Shown one piece after another: positions 7,280 to 14,950 of a DNA stretch of 26,623 bases (position 1 is the first letter of the stretch; each line of letters starts with the position of its first letter). Below the pieces are notes generated by a model. The model was not told the DNA's origin, did no database searches, and saw only the letters and a program-made list of their open reading frames with translations. The translations under genes and the position numbers were made by a program. Source of the stretch: Pseudolabrys sp. (GTDB lineage Bacteria; Pseudomonadota; Alphaproteobacteria; Rhizobiales; Xanthobacteraceae); NCBI GenBank assembly GCA_026125925.1, contig JAHCKF010000012.1, forward strand, positions 1 to 26,623. The letters are read 5' to 3'.

Positions 7280-8082
7280 GCCGAAACGGACCGCTGGCGC
7301 TGATCTATCACACACTGTTCGTCATCTTCATGCTGGCGCCGATCGTCATCGTCTGCATTGTGGCGTTCACGCCGGAAGGCTTCCTGTCGTTCCCGACGAA
7401 CGGGCTATCGCTGCGCTGGTTCCGCACTATCGCCCAGTATCCGGAATTCATCCGCGCCTTCTGGGTGAGCATCTGGCTTGGCGCGCTGTCATCAGTCATC
7501 GCGCTTTCACTGTCCGTGCCGGCGGCCCTCGCCATCGCGCGCTACCGCTTCAAGGGCCGCGATGCACTGGCGACCTTGTTCATGTCGCCGCTGATGATCC
7601 CGCCGGTGGTGCTCGGCATTGCCTTCCTGCGCTTCTTCTCGTTGGTCGGTTTCGGCGGCACCTTCACCGGTCTGGTGCTGTCGCACATCGTGATCGTGTT
7701 TCCATTTGCGCTGCGGCTCACGCTCGCCTCCGCCGTCGGCATGGACCGCGCCATTGAGCAGGCGGCGATCTCGCTCGGCGCCTCGGACTGGATCGTGTTC
7801 CGGCGCGTGACGCTGCCCTTGATTTTGCCGGGCCTGATTTCGGGCTGGGCGCTCGCCTTCATCCAATCCTTCGATGAAGTGACGATGAGCGTGTTCGTCG
7901 CGGCGCCGGGCACGGAAACGCTCCCGGTGCGCATGTTCCTCTACATCCAGGACAACATCGATCCGCTGGTGACGTCGGTATCGGCGAGCGTCATCGCGCT
8001 CACGGTCATCGCGCTGGTCGCGCTCGACCGGCTTTACGGGCTGGAACGCTTGCTGGCCGGCCGCGGCATCAACGAGCCGTAG
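7276..8082 (+). CDS. ABC transporter permease, PotC-type
   Basis: A 268-residue inner-membrane protein with about six transmembrane segments, beginning LIYHTLFVIFMLAPIVIVCI. It contains PTNGLSLRWFRTIAQYPEF, typical of the loop after TM1 in PotC/YdcV proteins, and the EAA loop IEQAAISLGASDWIVFRRVT then LPLILPG. It pairs with the preceding permease to form a heterodimeric pore. The start overlaps the upstream stop by four bases (7276-7279). The stop (TAG) itself provides the first bases of the TAGGAG ribosome site for the next gene, so transport and oxidation genes are tightly linked. Confidence 0.95.
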   Translation: MSRNGPLALIYHTLFVIFMLAPIVIVCIVAFTPEGFLSFPTNGLSLRWFRTIAQYPEFIRAFWVSIWLGALSSVIALSLSVPAALAIARYRFKGRDALATLFMSPLMIPPVVLGIAFLRFFSLVGFGGTFTGLVLSHIVIVFPFALRLTLASAVGMDRAIEQAAISLGASDWIVFRRVTLPLILPGLISGWALAFIQSFDEVTMSVFVAAPGTETLPVRMFLYIQDNIDPLVTSVSASVIALTVIALVALDRLYGLERLLAGRGINEP

Positions 8083-8093
8083 GAGAATGAGAC

Positions 8094-9218
8094 TTGCCAC
8101 AGGATCATGACATCGCGGTGGTCGGCGGCGGGCTGCTCGGCTCGGCCATCGCCTTCGGGCTCGCCCGCGAAGGCCGGCGCGTCGTCGTGCTCGACGAAGG
8201 CGACGTCGCCAAGCGCGCCTCACGCGGTAATTTCGCGCTGGTCTGGGTGCAGAGCAAAGGCCTCGGCATGCCGGCCTATACCGGCTGGACCATTCGCTCG
8301 ACGCAAGGCTGGCCGCAACTGGAGGCCGAGCTGAAGGAGCGCACCGGCATTGATGTCTGCCTGGAGCAGACAGGCGGCTTCGCCATCTGCCTGTCCGAGC
8401 GCGAGATGGAAATGCGGCGCGCTGTGCTGCGGCAGATCCATGCCCAGGAGGGCGTGGCGAAATACGAGGTCGCCCTGCTCGATCGCCGAGAGGTCGAGAA
8501 GATGCTACCGGGCATCGGCCTGGACGTCGTCGGCGGCAGCTATTGTCCGCTCGACGGACACGTCAACGCGCTGCGCCTGTTCCGCGCCTTTCACGTCGCC
8601 AACCAGCGGCTCGGCATCGATTATCGGCCGGACCACCGCGTCGAAGGCATCGATTACAATGGCGGCCGCTTTCGGCTGAGGACATCGCAGGGGGAGGTCG
8701 AGGCCGGCAAGGTCGTGCTCGCCGCCGGCAACGCCAACGCCGAACTGGCGCCGATGGTGGGCCTTCGCGCGCCGATGCAGTTCAACTGCCGCGGCCAGAT
8801 CGTCGTCACCGAGCGTCTGCAGCGCTTCATGCGTTATCCGATCGGTACCCTGCGGCAGACCGATGAAGGAACGGTGATGATCGGCGATAGTTATGAGGAT
8901 TCGACCGACGACCGCGGCATGAATTTCGCCATCAATTCGGTGATGCTTGAGCGGGCGCAGCGCACCTTTCCATTCCTCGCCGATGTCAATGTCGTGCGCA
9001 GCTGGTCCTGCCTGCGCGTGATGACGCAGGACGGTTTCCCGATTTACGACCAGTCGGAAAGCTGCCCCGGCGCCTTCATCGCCTGCTGCCACTCGGGCGT
9101 CACGCTCGCCGCCGTCCACGCCTACACGCTGGCGCCGATGATCGCGCGCGGGGCGCTTGATGCGCAGCAAACCCGTGTCTTTTCCGCGCAGAGGTTCCAT
9201 GTTCAAAAGGCTGCATGA
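8094..9218 (+). CDS. FAD-dependent DAO-type oxidoreductase (first of two)
   Basis: A 374-residue flavoprotein of the D-amino acid oxidase/glycine oxidase fold. The dinucleotide-binding motif is DIAVVGGGLLGSAIAFGLAR (about residues 6-25) followed by VVVLDEG, whose D/E at the strand end binds the FAD ribose. The C-terminal part reads CLRVMTQDGFPIYDQ, then GAFIACCHSGVTLA, the second FAD contact of the family. The start is TTG at 8094 with AGGAG ending 8 bases upstream; the nearby ATG at 8107 is in another frame. It begins 11 bases after the permease stop. Expected to oxidise a C-N bond in a small amine or amino acid, passing electrons to a partner. Only loosely similar to the second DAO protein at 10910, so not a recent duplicate. 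Confidence 0.9.
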   Translation: MPQDHDIAVVGGGLLGSAIAFGLAREGRRVVVLDEGDVAKRASRGNFALVWVQSKGLGMPAYTGWTIRSTQGWPQLEAELKERTGIDVCLEQTGGFAICLSEREMEMRRAVLRQIHAQEGVAKYEVALLDRREVEKMLPGIGLDVVGGSYCPLDGHVNALRLFRAFHVANQRLGIDYRPDHRVEGIDYNGGRFRLRTSQGEVEAGKVVLAAGNANAELAPMVGLRAPMQFNCRGQIVVTERLQRFMRYPIGTLRQTDEGTVMIGDSYEDSTDDRGMNFAINSVMLERAQRTFPFLADVNVVRSWSCLRVMTQDGFPIYDQSESCPGAFIACCHSGVTLAAVHAYTLAPMIARGALDAQQTRVFSAQRFHVQKAA

Positions 9219-9495
9219 CTCGCAAGCGCCCGTAGTCGCGGTGACGATCGACGGCGTATCCTTCACCGCCCGCGAGGGTGACAGTGTCGCGGCAGCGCTG
9301 CTTGCCGCGGGGCAAAGCGCCTGCCGCGAGACGCCGGTCAGCGGCGCGCAGCGCGGGCCCTACTGCATGATGGGCGTTTGTTTCGATTGTCTGGTGACGG
9401 TCGATGGTATCGGCAATCGGCAGGGCTGTCTCGTCCGCGTGGAGGAGGGCATGCGCATCGAGACCCAGCACGGCAAGAGGGAGGCGAGGGCATGA
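9199..9495 (+). CDS. Small [2Fe-2S] ferredoxin-like subunit (HcnA / sarcosine-oxidase-alpha N-terminus type)
   Basis: A 98-residue protein with a single 2Fe-2S ferredoxin fold. The four cluster ligands are visible as C56, C61, C64 and C77 (YCMMGVCFDCLV then QGC), a C-x4-C-x2-C-x12-C pattern. The N-terminal ITIDG-like strand and AREGDSVAAALLAAG helix are typical of subunits such as HcnA or the N-terminal domain of heterotetrameric sarcosine oxidase alpha. ATG 9199 follows AGAGG and overlaps the upstream gene by 20 bases; its stop overlaps the next start by four (ATGA at 9492). It should relay electrons between the two flavin subunits of a multisubunit amine dehydrogenase. Confidence 0.92.
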   Translation: MFKRLHDSQAPVVAVTIDGVSFTAREGDSVAAALLAAGQSACRETPVSGAQRGPYCMMGVCFDCLVTVDGIGNRQGCLVRVEEGMRIETQHGKREARA

Positions 9496-10913
9496 CCGCG
9501 ATGCCGCTGCCGAAGGACCAGTTCGACCTCGTCATCATCGGCGCCGGACCGGCCGGGCTGGCCGCCGCGGCCGTCGGCGGCAGGGCGGGTCTTTCGACAC
9601 TCGTGCTCGACGAGAACGCGCAGCCCGGCGGACAGATATTCCGCGCCATCACTTCGACGCCGGTGCAGCGCCGCGACATTCTCGGCGACGACTACTGGCG
9701 CGGCGAGACGCTGGTCGCCGAGGCGCGCGCCAGCGGCGCCACCATCGTGCAGGGCGCCACGGTGTGGAGCCTCGACCCCGATCTGCAGATCGCGGTGTCG
9801 GTTCTTGGCCGGTCGCAGATTATCAAGGCGCGACGCGTCATCATCGCGACCGGCGCGCTGGAACGGCCGTTCCCGATCCCCGGCTGGACGCTGCCCGGCG
9901 TGATGACGGTCGGCGCCGGCCAGACGTTGCTGAAATCGTCCGGCCTGGTGCCGGATGGCAAGGTGGTGCTGGCCGGCACCGGGCCATTGCTCTGGCTCTA
10001 CGCAGCGCAGGTGTTGCGCGCCGGCGGCGCCATCGACGCTATCCTCGACACGAGGCCGCGCGCCAACACCTGGCGCGCGCTGCCGCATGCCCTGCCTTTC
10101 CTGATGTCGCCGTACCGTGCCAAGGGCATCGCCCTGATGCGCGAGGTCAAGCGCAAGGTTCGCATTATTTCGGGCGTCACGGCGCTGGCGGCGGCGGGCG
10201 GCGAAAGGCTTGAGACGATCACCTTCAGCGCCGGCGGTGCCGAGCAGAAGATCGCCGCTGATGCATTGCTGCTGCATCAGGGCGTCGTGCCCAACGTCAA
10301 TCTGGCGAATGCGGCGAGTGTCGTGCATCGCTGGGACGAGCGGCAATTGTGCTGGGTGCCGGTGCTCGATGCCGATGGCCATACCTCGGTACCGGGCATC
10401 GCCATCGCCGGGGACGGCGGCGGCATCGGCGGCGCGATTGCCGCGGCGGAGCGCGGACGCATCGCCGCGGTCGCGGCCGTCGAGGCGCTGGCACCCGGCA
10501 AGAAGGGGCTGATGGAGAATCGCTCGGGGCTTGCTAATGCGTTGCGCCGCGCCGAACTCGGCCGTGCTTTTCTCGATGTGCTGTTTCAGCCGGCGCCGCA
10601 GTTCCGCCTGCCCGAAGGCGATACGATCGTCTGCCGCTGCGAGGAGGTAAATGCCGCGCAGATCAAGGACACGATCGCGCTCGGCGTCGAGGGGCCGAAC
10701 CAGCTCAAGGCCTTCCTGCGCTGTGGCATGGGGCCGTGTCAGGGCCGCCTGTGCGGCCTGACGGTGACCGAGATGATCGCCGAGGCGCGGGGCGTTTCGC
10801 CCGAGGCCGTCGGCTACTACCGGCTGCGGCCACCGGTGAAACCGATTGCGCTCAAGGAGCTGGCCTCAATGCCGCAGACCGAAGCGGCCGTCAAAGGCGT
10901 CGTGCGCGGATGA
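9492..10913 (+). CDS. FAD/NAD(P)-binding oxidoreductase subunit with BFD-type [2Fe-2S] tail (HcnB/OoxA-like)
   Basis: A 473-residue flavoprotein. An FAD motif VIIGAGPAGLAAAAVGG sits near residues 14-30, followed by DENAQPGGQIFR; a second Rossmann unit begins at VVLAGTGPLLWLYAAQ (about 157-172). A third landmark is the GIAIAGDGGGIGGAIAAAE segment (about 300-320). The tail holds a bacterioferritin-associated-ferredoxin-like cluster site: C381-x-C383, C411-x4-C416 and an extra C421 (CGMGPCQGRLC). This domain order is that of HcnB, OoxA/NoxA and related amine dehydrogenase alpha subunits. Start and stop each overlap neighbours by four bases (9492-9495 and 10910-10913). Expected to take electrons from the DAO-type subunit and deliver them onwards, possibly to the respiratory chain. 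Confidence 0.92.
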   Translation: MTAMPLPKDQFDLVIIGAGPAGLAAAAVGGRAGLSTLVLDENAQPGGQIFRAITSTPVQRRDILGDDYWRGETLVAEARASGATIVQGATVWSLDPDLQIAVSVLGRSQIIKARRVIIATGALERPFPIPGWTLPGVMTVGAGQTLLKSSGLVPDGKVVLAGTGPLLWLYAAQVLRAGGAIDAILDTRPRANTWRALPHALPFLMSPYRAKGIALMREVKRKVRIISGVTALAAAGGERLETITFSAGGAEQKIAADALLLHQGVVPNVNLANAASVVHRWDERQLCWVPVLDADGHTSVPGIAIAGDGGGIGGAIAAAERGRIAAVAAVEALAPGKKGLMENRSGLANALRRAELGRAFLDVLFQPAPQFRLPEGDTIVCRCEEVNAAQIKDTIALGVEGPNQLKAFLRCGMGPCQGRLCGLTVTEMIAEARGVSPEAVGYYRLRPPVKPIALKELASMPQTEAAVKGVVRG

Positions 10914-12058
10914 GCAGAACCGCCGACGTCATTGTGGTCGGCGGCGGCATTCACGGCTGCTCCACGGCGCTACATCTGGCACTGCGCGGCGCGAAGCCGC
11001 TGCTTATCGAGAAGGACTATTGTGGCCGCCATGCCTCCGGCGTCAATGCTGGCGGCGTGCGGCAGCTTGCGCGCCACGTCGCGGAAGTGCCGCTCTCGGT
11101 GGCTTCCATGGAATTGTGGGAGTGCATCGAGGATCTGGTCGGCGACGACTGCGGCTTCGAAAGCCACGGCCAGGTACTCGTCGCCGAGGACGAGGTCGAG
11201 TTCGCCGCTTGCCGGACGCGGGTCGAGGACCTGCGCCTGCGCGGCTTCACGCATGAAGAGCTGATCGATCGCGCCGAACTCAAGCGGCTTGTGCCGGCGG
11301 TGTCGGACTATTGCCCCGGCGGCATCGTCTCGCGCCGCGACGGCGCCGCCGATCCGTTTCGCACGACGCAGGCCTTTCGCCGCCGCGCCGTCGAGAGCGG
11401 CGCCCGGCTGCGCGAAGGGGTGCGGGTTCTCAACATCGCGCGCCGCGCCGGCATCTGGCATGTGGCGACGACGGAGGGCGACTTTGAGGCGCCGGTGCTG
11501 GTCAATGCCGCCGGCGCTTGGTCGGGCCGGCTGGCCGCGATGATCGGCGAATGGGTGCCGCTTGAGGTTATCGCGCCGATGCTGATGATCACCGCGCGTC
11601 TGTCCCATTTTCTCGATCCGGTCATCATCCTTCGCGGCCGCAAGCTGTCGTTTAAACAGTTCAAGAATGGCACGGTCCTGATCGGCGGCGGCCATCTTGG
11701 CATGGCCTATCCGGACGAAAACACAACGGTGCTCGACTGGCAGAAGCTTTCGGCGAGCGCGCGGACGGTCGATGAGTTATTCCCGGTGATGCGGGGCGCG
11801 ACCGTCGTGCGTGCCTGGGCCGGCATCGAGGCGCGCATGCCAGACGATATCCCGGTCATCGGATCCAGCCAGGTCGCGGAAGGCCTGTTCCACCAGTTCG
11901 GCTTTTCCGCGCACGGCTTTCAGCTCGGGCCGGGCGTCGGTTCGCTGATGGCCGATCTGATCGTCACTGGCGCCACCAACATGCCAATCGAGCCGTTCCG
12001 CATCGACCGTTTCGTGAAGGATACCGACGTGACCGACAACGAACCGGTCACCGAATAG
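10910..12058 (+). CDS. FAD-dependent DAO-type oxidoreductase (second; HcnC/OoxB-like catalytic subunit)
   Basis: A 382-residue flavoprotein of the sarcosine oxidase beta/glycine oxidase type. The FAD motif is DVIVVGGGIHGCSTALHLAL (about residues 6-25), followed by LLIEKDY and the flavin-contacting GRHASGVNAGGVRQ stretch. The C-terminal FAD contact is FGFSAHGFQLGPGVG (about 328-342), near RAWAGIEARMPDDIPVIG. By position it is the catalytic partner of the two preceding subunits, the same order as HcnA-HcnB-HcnC and similar to octopine-oxidase OoxA-OoxB. It is the last gene of the operon. The substrate cannot be read; an N-substituted or D-configured amino acid is the best guess from the family and the neighbouring importer. 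Confidence 0.92.
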   Translation: MSRTADVIVVGGGIHGCSTALHLALRGAKPLLIEKDYCGRHASGVNAGGVRQLARHVAEVPLSVASMELWECIEDLVGDDCGFESHGQVLVAEDEVEFAACRTRVEDLRLRGFTHEELIDRAELKRLVPAVSDYCPGGIVSRRDGAADPFRTTQAFRRRAVESGARLREGVRVLNIARRAGIWHVATTEGDFEAPVLVNAAGAWSGRLAAMIGEWVPLEVIAPMLMITARLSHFLDPVIILRGRKLSFKQFKNGTVLIGGGHLGMAYPDENTTVLDWQKLSASARTVDELFPVMRGATVVRAWAGIEARMPDDIPVIGSSQVAEGLFHQFGFSAHGFQLGPGVGSLMADLIVTGATNMPIEPFRIDRFVKDTDVTDNEPVTE

Positions 12059-12584
12059 GAGTCTAGATGAGGCTTTCGTCCCGGCCGGCGGGAAGTCCCA
12101 ACTGGCACGCCGCCAATTCTCTCAAAAACGACTAGCACTGATGTTATTGAATTGCCTTCGTAACCTTTACCCCTTCGGCTGCCTAACGATGCGACCGTGC
12201 GCCGATTGTGAGTCGGCAAAGACTTGAAAAGATGGCGAGCCGCGAGCGTCGTCTGCTCTGATGATGTCCCTTATTGGCTCAAGGCAGGCCTATGCAGGTC
12301 GGCACCGCTCCGTTCACGGGCGATTGACGGGTGGGGTCGTGTCCCCGGAGGTGGAGTAGCTCGGTAGAGCAAAGCCGCCCGGACGCTCGCCCAATAGTGC
12401 AGTGGCGGGGGAGGCTTTGCGGTGGGGTCACAAGCGCCCGACTCCTCGATCGACAGCCGGCCGGCGCCCCTGAGGAGCGGGCGCAAAGCGCGGGCAACAC
12501 CGGGCGGCCCAATGGCCCCCGGCGTTGCTCAATGCGCCCCAGCTGAGTCACCGCGCGAGAGTTTCTAGGAAGGCACGGGGCGAT
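12059..12584. other. Intergenic stretch with one IS-end-like repeat
   Basis: No gene can be supported. A GC-rich partial inverted word (CCCGGCCGGCGGG, 12080-12092) follows the operon stop but lacks a U-run. The main content is the repeat at about 12331-12430, matched by sequence in front of the broken transposase at 14387. Confidence 0.55.
12331..12430 (+). repeat. IS-end-like repeat, orphan copy
   Basis: About 95 bases match 14229-14327 in the same orientation: GTGTCCCC, then GGTAGAGCAAAGCCG, a CCGGACGC word, CCCAATAG, and GGCTTTGCGGTGG. Both copies can fold, since GCAAAGCC (from 12369) pairs with GGCTTTGC (ending 12420). The other copy sits directly in front of a mutator-type transposase remnant, so this one is probably the left end of a sister insertion sequence whose body has been lost. 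Confidence 0.6.
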
Positions 12585-13091
12585 CTATCGGATCGTTATT
12601 CTCGGGCTTTCGTCCTCGATGTTTTGAGCCTCGTCGGTACGCACATGCTCTGGCGGAGCCGATCTAAGCGGAGGGACGCCTTCGATCACGTCTCCCTTCA
12701 AATGAGCCGTAACACCGTTCGTGCGAGCTGCAATGACTTTCCGCAGTTCATTGGTTTCGAGGGATGCTGCCCAAGCCCGCACGTCATCCGGTAACCGAGC
12801 AGCATGAGCTCGGGCTGACACCGGGTCGCGTCTGATGCAAGCAGCGGCAAACCGAAGGACCTCCAAAGCCGGTCCGCCGGCCGGCGACGTTGGTTTCGGC
12901 CGTGCGACGGTCGGAGGCGTTGGTTCAATGGCCGCGAGGATGTCCGGGACGACGTCCGGAGGAGGCCGCACAGCGCTACGGCCGGCCGGTCGTAACGCCC
13001 GGACGGGAGCAAAAAGGACTTCGAACAGGAAGTCGGCGGCCGCTAAAAACGCATTTTTGAGGGCCGAGAGTAAGAAGATAAGCCATCGCAT
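12585..13091 (-). CDS. Hypothetical protein with hydrophobic N-terminus
   Basis: I do not recognise this 168-residue protein. Residues 1-28 are largely hydrophobic (MRWLIFLLSALKNAFLAAAD), which could be a membrane anchor or signal segment. A proline-rich linker follows (about 45-75), then a helical, arginine/alanine-rich part (VLRFAAACIRRDP, ADDVRAW-like and NELRKVIAA words) and a short GVPPL segment near the end. ATG 13091 is chosen because GGAGA lies 6 bases upstream; the frame stays open to 13220 but that start has no ribosome site and adds unrelated sequence. It stands alone among insertion-sequence debris, which suggests a mobile-element or genomic-island passenger. Codon use looks normal for the window, so it may be real. 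Confidence 0.6.
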   Translation of the reverse strand: MRWLIFLLSALKNAFLAAADFLFEVLFAPVRALRPAGRSAVRPPPDVVPDILAAIEPTPPTVARPKPTSPAGGPALEVLRFAAACIRRDPVSARAHAARLPDDVRAWAASLETNELRKVIAARTNGVTAHLKGDVIEGVPPLRSAPPEHVRTDEAQNIEDESPRITIR

Positions 13092-13798
13092 GATATGTCT
13101 CCATTCAGTTGCGTCTGAAAACCGTACTTTCCGCCCTAGCAAGTCGGAAACGCTTTCGAACACGGGGCAATACATCGCTGCCGAGATAACGGCTGATCCG
13201 TCATCCCACACGGCATCCATCTGATTTTACTGCCAGATTCCGAAGGCCGGCGGTTTGCGCCGCCTGCGCGTCGGCTGCCCCCTTACGAGCGTGGGAGCGA
13301 AGGCGGCAGAGCTACGGGGGGAGAGTGACCGACCGAGCAAGCGCACGCTTGATGGTGCGGGGTCGCGAGGCCAAGCGGCCCGACGGACGACGGGTCCGTT
13401 CGTTCAAGGCCCCTTGGTTCCCGTAGCCTCCGCCAAAGTTCTTTCCAAGCCATTCCCGGCAGTGACTGAATTGCCGAGCCGGATGCTGAGGCTGGAGGCT
13501 TGCCTGCGTGAATGCTCCGCTCGGGTGTCTGCCGCGGCACTATTTTCGCCGCGTGAATTGTTGGCTTGAGTTTCTCGGAGCTGCCAAAGTATCTCAATTC
13601 CAGGTCCTGCCCGGCATGGCCTTGGCGAAGATCGTTTTCGCGTAAACCTGTGATCTGCCCCCGCAGATGAGCCCTTCACAACGACTGACCGATGGTCGGT
13701 TCCATTTGGGGAGTTCGCCAAGCGGCGGGGCACGGGACGTTCATTGACAAGATCTTGGCCCGCCAGGGCAGGCATTCAAAAAGTATCCACGAGGGACG

Positions 13799-13866
13799 TT
13801 GGCGGGCGAAAAAAATCTCGGCCCCCCGTTGCGCCGACCAAAAGCAACGTTTGGTTCCGACTTTGC
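13799..13866 (+). repeat. Dispersed repeat, copy B (matches 66-137)
   Basis: This is the second copy of the repeat at 66-137, with CGGCCCCCCGTT at 13819-13830 and AACGTTTG at 13846-13853. Its right end leads directly into the 21-bp periodic tract, whereas copy A shows only the first unit of that tract. Confidence 0.65.
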
Positions 13867-14012
13867 AACACTTAACCCGGAATTGGCTCAACGCCCTGCA
13901 ACGTTTGTATCTGCTCGTGCAACGTTTGTCTTGGACAGTGCAACGTTTGTTTCCGGAATTGCAACGCTTGTATCGGTAGATGCAACGAATGTCCGCAATT
14001 TGTAACGAGTCG
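13843..14012 (+). repeat. 21-bp periodic repeat tract (TGCAACGTTTGT units)
   Basis: Units based on TGCAACGTTTGT start at 13843, 13864, 13897, 13918, 13939, 13960, 13981 and about 14001. The five steps among 13897-13981 and the first pair are exactly 21 bases; a 33-base step around 13885 marks an insertion or decayed unit, and the last step is 20. The first 12 bases of each unit are conserved and the following 9 vary. Because 21 is a multiple of three, every frame reads as a heptad: one gives ATFVSxx repeats, another LQRLxxx repeats. Confidence 0.8.
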
Positions 14013-14228
14013 AGATGCCATCAAGCTATGAGTCGCGGCGATCTCGGCAGGGACATTGCAAAGGCCTAGTACCGAAACCGGCTTGCTTGCCAGAGACCGG
14101 GCTATCGCAGTATCGCGGCCTGATGTCCTTTCGACAGCCCAGTAGCCAGCAATTGCAAAGTTCGAGGGCTCTGAAGCGGCGATTAAGCAGTGGGAGGACA
14201 CCGTCGTCGCATTGCGCGATGCTCTCCT

Positions 14229-14327
14229 GGGGATGTGTCCCCAGTGATGGTGTAGTTTGGTAGAGCAAAGCCGTCCGGACGCGCGCGCCCAATAGCGCCA
14301 TAGCGGGCGGGCGGCTTTGCGGTGGTC
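14229..14327 (+). repeat. IS-end-like repeat in front of transposase remnant
   Basis: This is the partner of 12331-12430. GCAAAGCCGTCCG (14265-14277) and CGGGCGGCTTTGC (14308-14320) form a near-perfect 13-bp stem with one G-T pair. It lies 60 bases upstream of the transposase start, where the left end and promoter of an IS256-type element would be. Confidence 0.6.
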
Positions 14328-14386
14328 ACCGGCATTTCTCCGGTAGGATCGGGTTGCGACACGCCAGCGCAACCGAGGACCCACCG

Positions 14387-14950
14387 ATGACCGATGACAT
14401 GATGAACCTGCGCACGCTCGTGGAGAGACCCCTGACGCCGATCTGTTGCGCGAGATGATCGGCTTTGCCGCCCAGCGCCTGCTGGAACTGGAAGTCGAAG
14501 GCCAGATCGGTGCCGTTTATGGCGAGAAGAGCCCCGAGCGTCTGGCCCAACGCAACGGCTACCGCGACCGGACACCTGCGCCGGATGGCCGAGAAGGCGC
14601 TCACGGCCGTGGTGCAGGAAGCCAACGTCCAGGGCGTCTCGACCCGCTCGGTCGACGACTTGGTGCAGGCAATGTGCATGACCGGCGTCTCCAGGAGCCA
14701 GGTCAGCCGGCTCTGTGCGGAGATCGGCGACAAGGTGAGGGCCTTCCTCGCCCGCCCGATCGAGGGCGATGGGCCGTATCTGTGGTTGGACGCTACCTCC
14801 GTGAAGGTGCGCCAGAACGCGCGCATCGTCTCGGTCGCGGTGATCGCCGCAGTCGGGGTCAACAGCGATGGCCGGCGCGAGGTTCTGAGCATGGACATCG
14901 GCCCATCCAAGGCCGACCGCGTTCCTGCGCAAGCGTGCCCGCCGCGTTCC
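14387..14950 (+). pseudogene. IS256/mutator-family transposase, frameshifted and internally deleted
   Basis: The remnant starts at ATG 14387 (MTDDMMNLRTLVE), loses one base near 14424, and continues in another frame as LREMIGFAAQRLLELEVEGQ and GEKSPERLAQRNGYRDR. It then jumps to a third segment: RMAEKALTAVVQEANVQGVS, STRSVDDLVQAM, then PYLWLDATSVKVRQNARIVS, holding the first catalytic aspartate of the DDE domain (LDAT). About 25-30 residues normally between NGYRDR and RMAEKAL are missing. After DIGPSKAD another indel shifts frame (FLRKRARR continues briefly), and everything beyond about 14950, including the second D and the E, is absent. Intact family members have about 400 residues. It is inactive. 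Confidence 0.88.

Larger units (their letters stand above)
13092..14228. other. Long gene-poor region with repeat copy and 21-bp periodic tract
   Basis: No gene is supported. Open frames on both strands near 13255-13775 have no ribosome site and no family resemblance. An open frame at 13692-13979 (95 codons) runs into the 21-bp periodic tract and ends in leucine heptads; its ATG has only weak upstream signal, so I do not call it a gene. The stretch is probably decayed insertion or island DNA. Confidence 0.5.

Noticed and set aside
6242..7315. Minus-strand open frame of 357 codons opposite the ATPase/permease genes
   Set aside because: It is composed of D/R/E/H/Q-rich text typical of an antisense shadow over membrane-protein codons, and the plus-strand genes have full motif support.
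9199..12058. Hydrogen cyanide synthase (hcnABC)
   Set aside because: Subunit order and domains match, but the same architecture serves opine, D-hydroxyproline and other amine dehydrogenases. The linked importer, the extra DAO gene and the OccR-like regulator point to catabolism instead, so no hcn symbol is assigned.
12355..12420. tRNA-like D-arm word (AGCTCGGTAGAGC) in the orphan repeat
   Set aside because: It has no anticodon stem, no GGTTCGA T-loop and no CCA-side acceptor pairing, and the second copy at 14250-14267 has lost the match. It is part of the IS-end-like hairpin.
13255..13775. Overlapping open frames on both strands (about 104-123 codons)
   Set aside because: No ribosome sites, no recognisable motifs, and arginine/serine/proline-rich composition expected from GC-rich non-coding DNA.
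13843..14012. CRISPR array
   Set aside because: The conserved unit is only about 12 bases with 9-base variable parts; there are no 30-base spacers and no cas genes.
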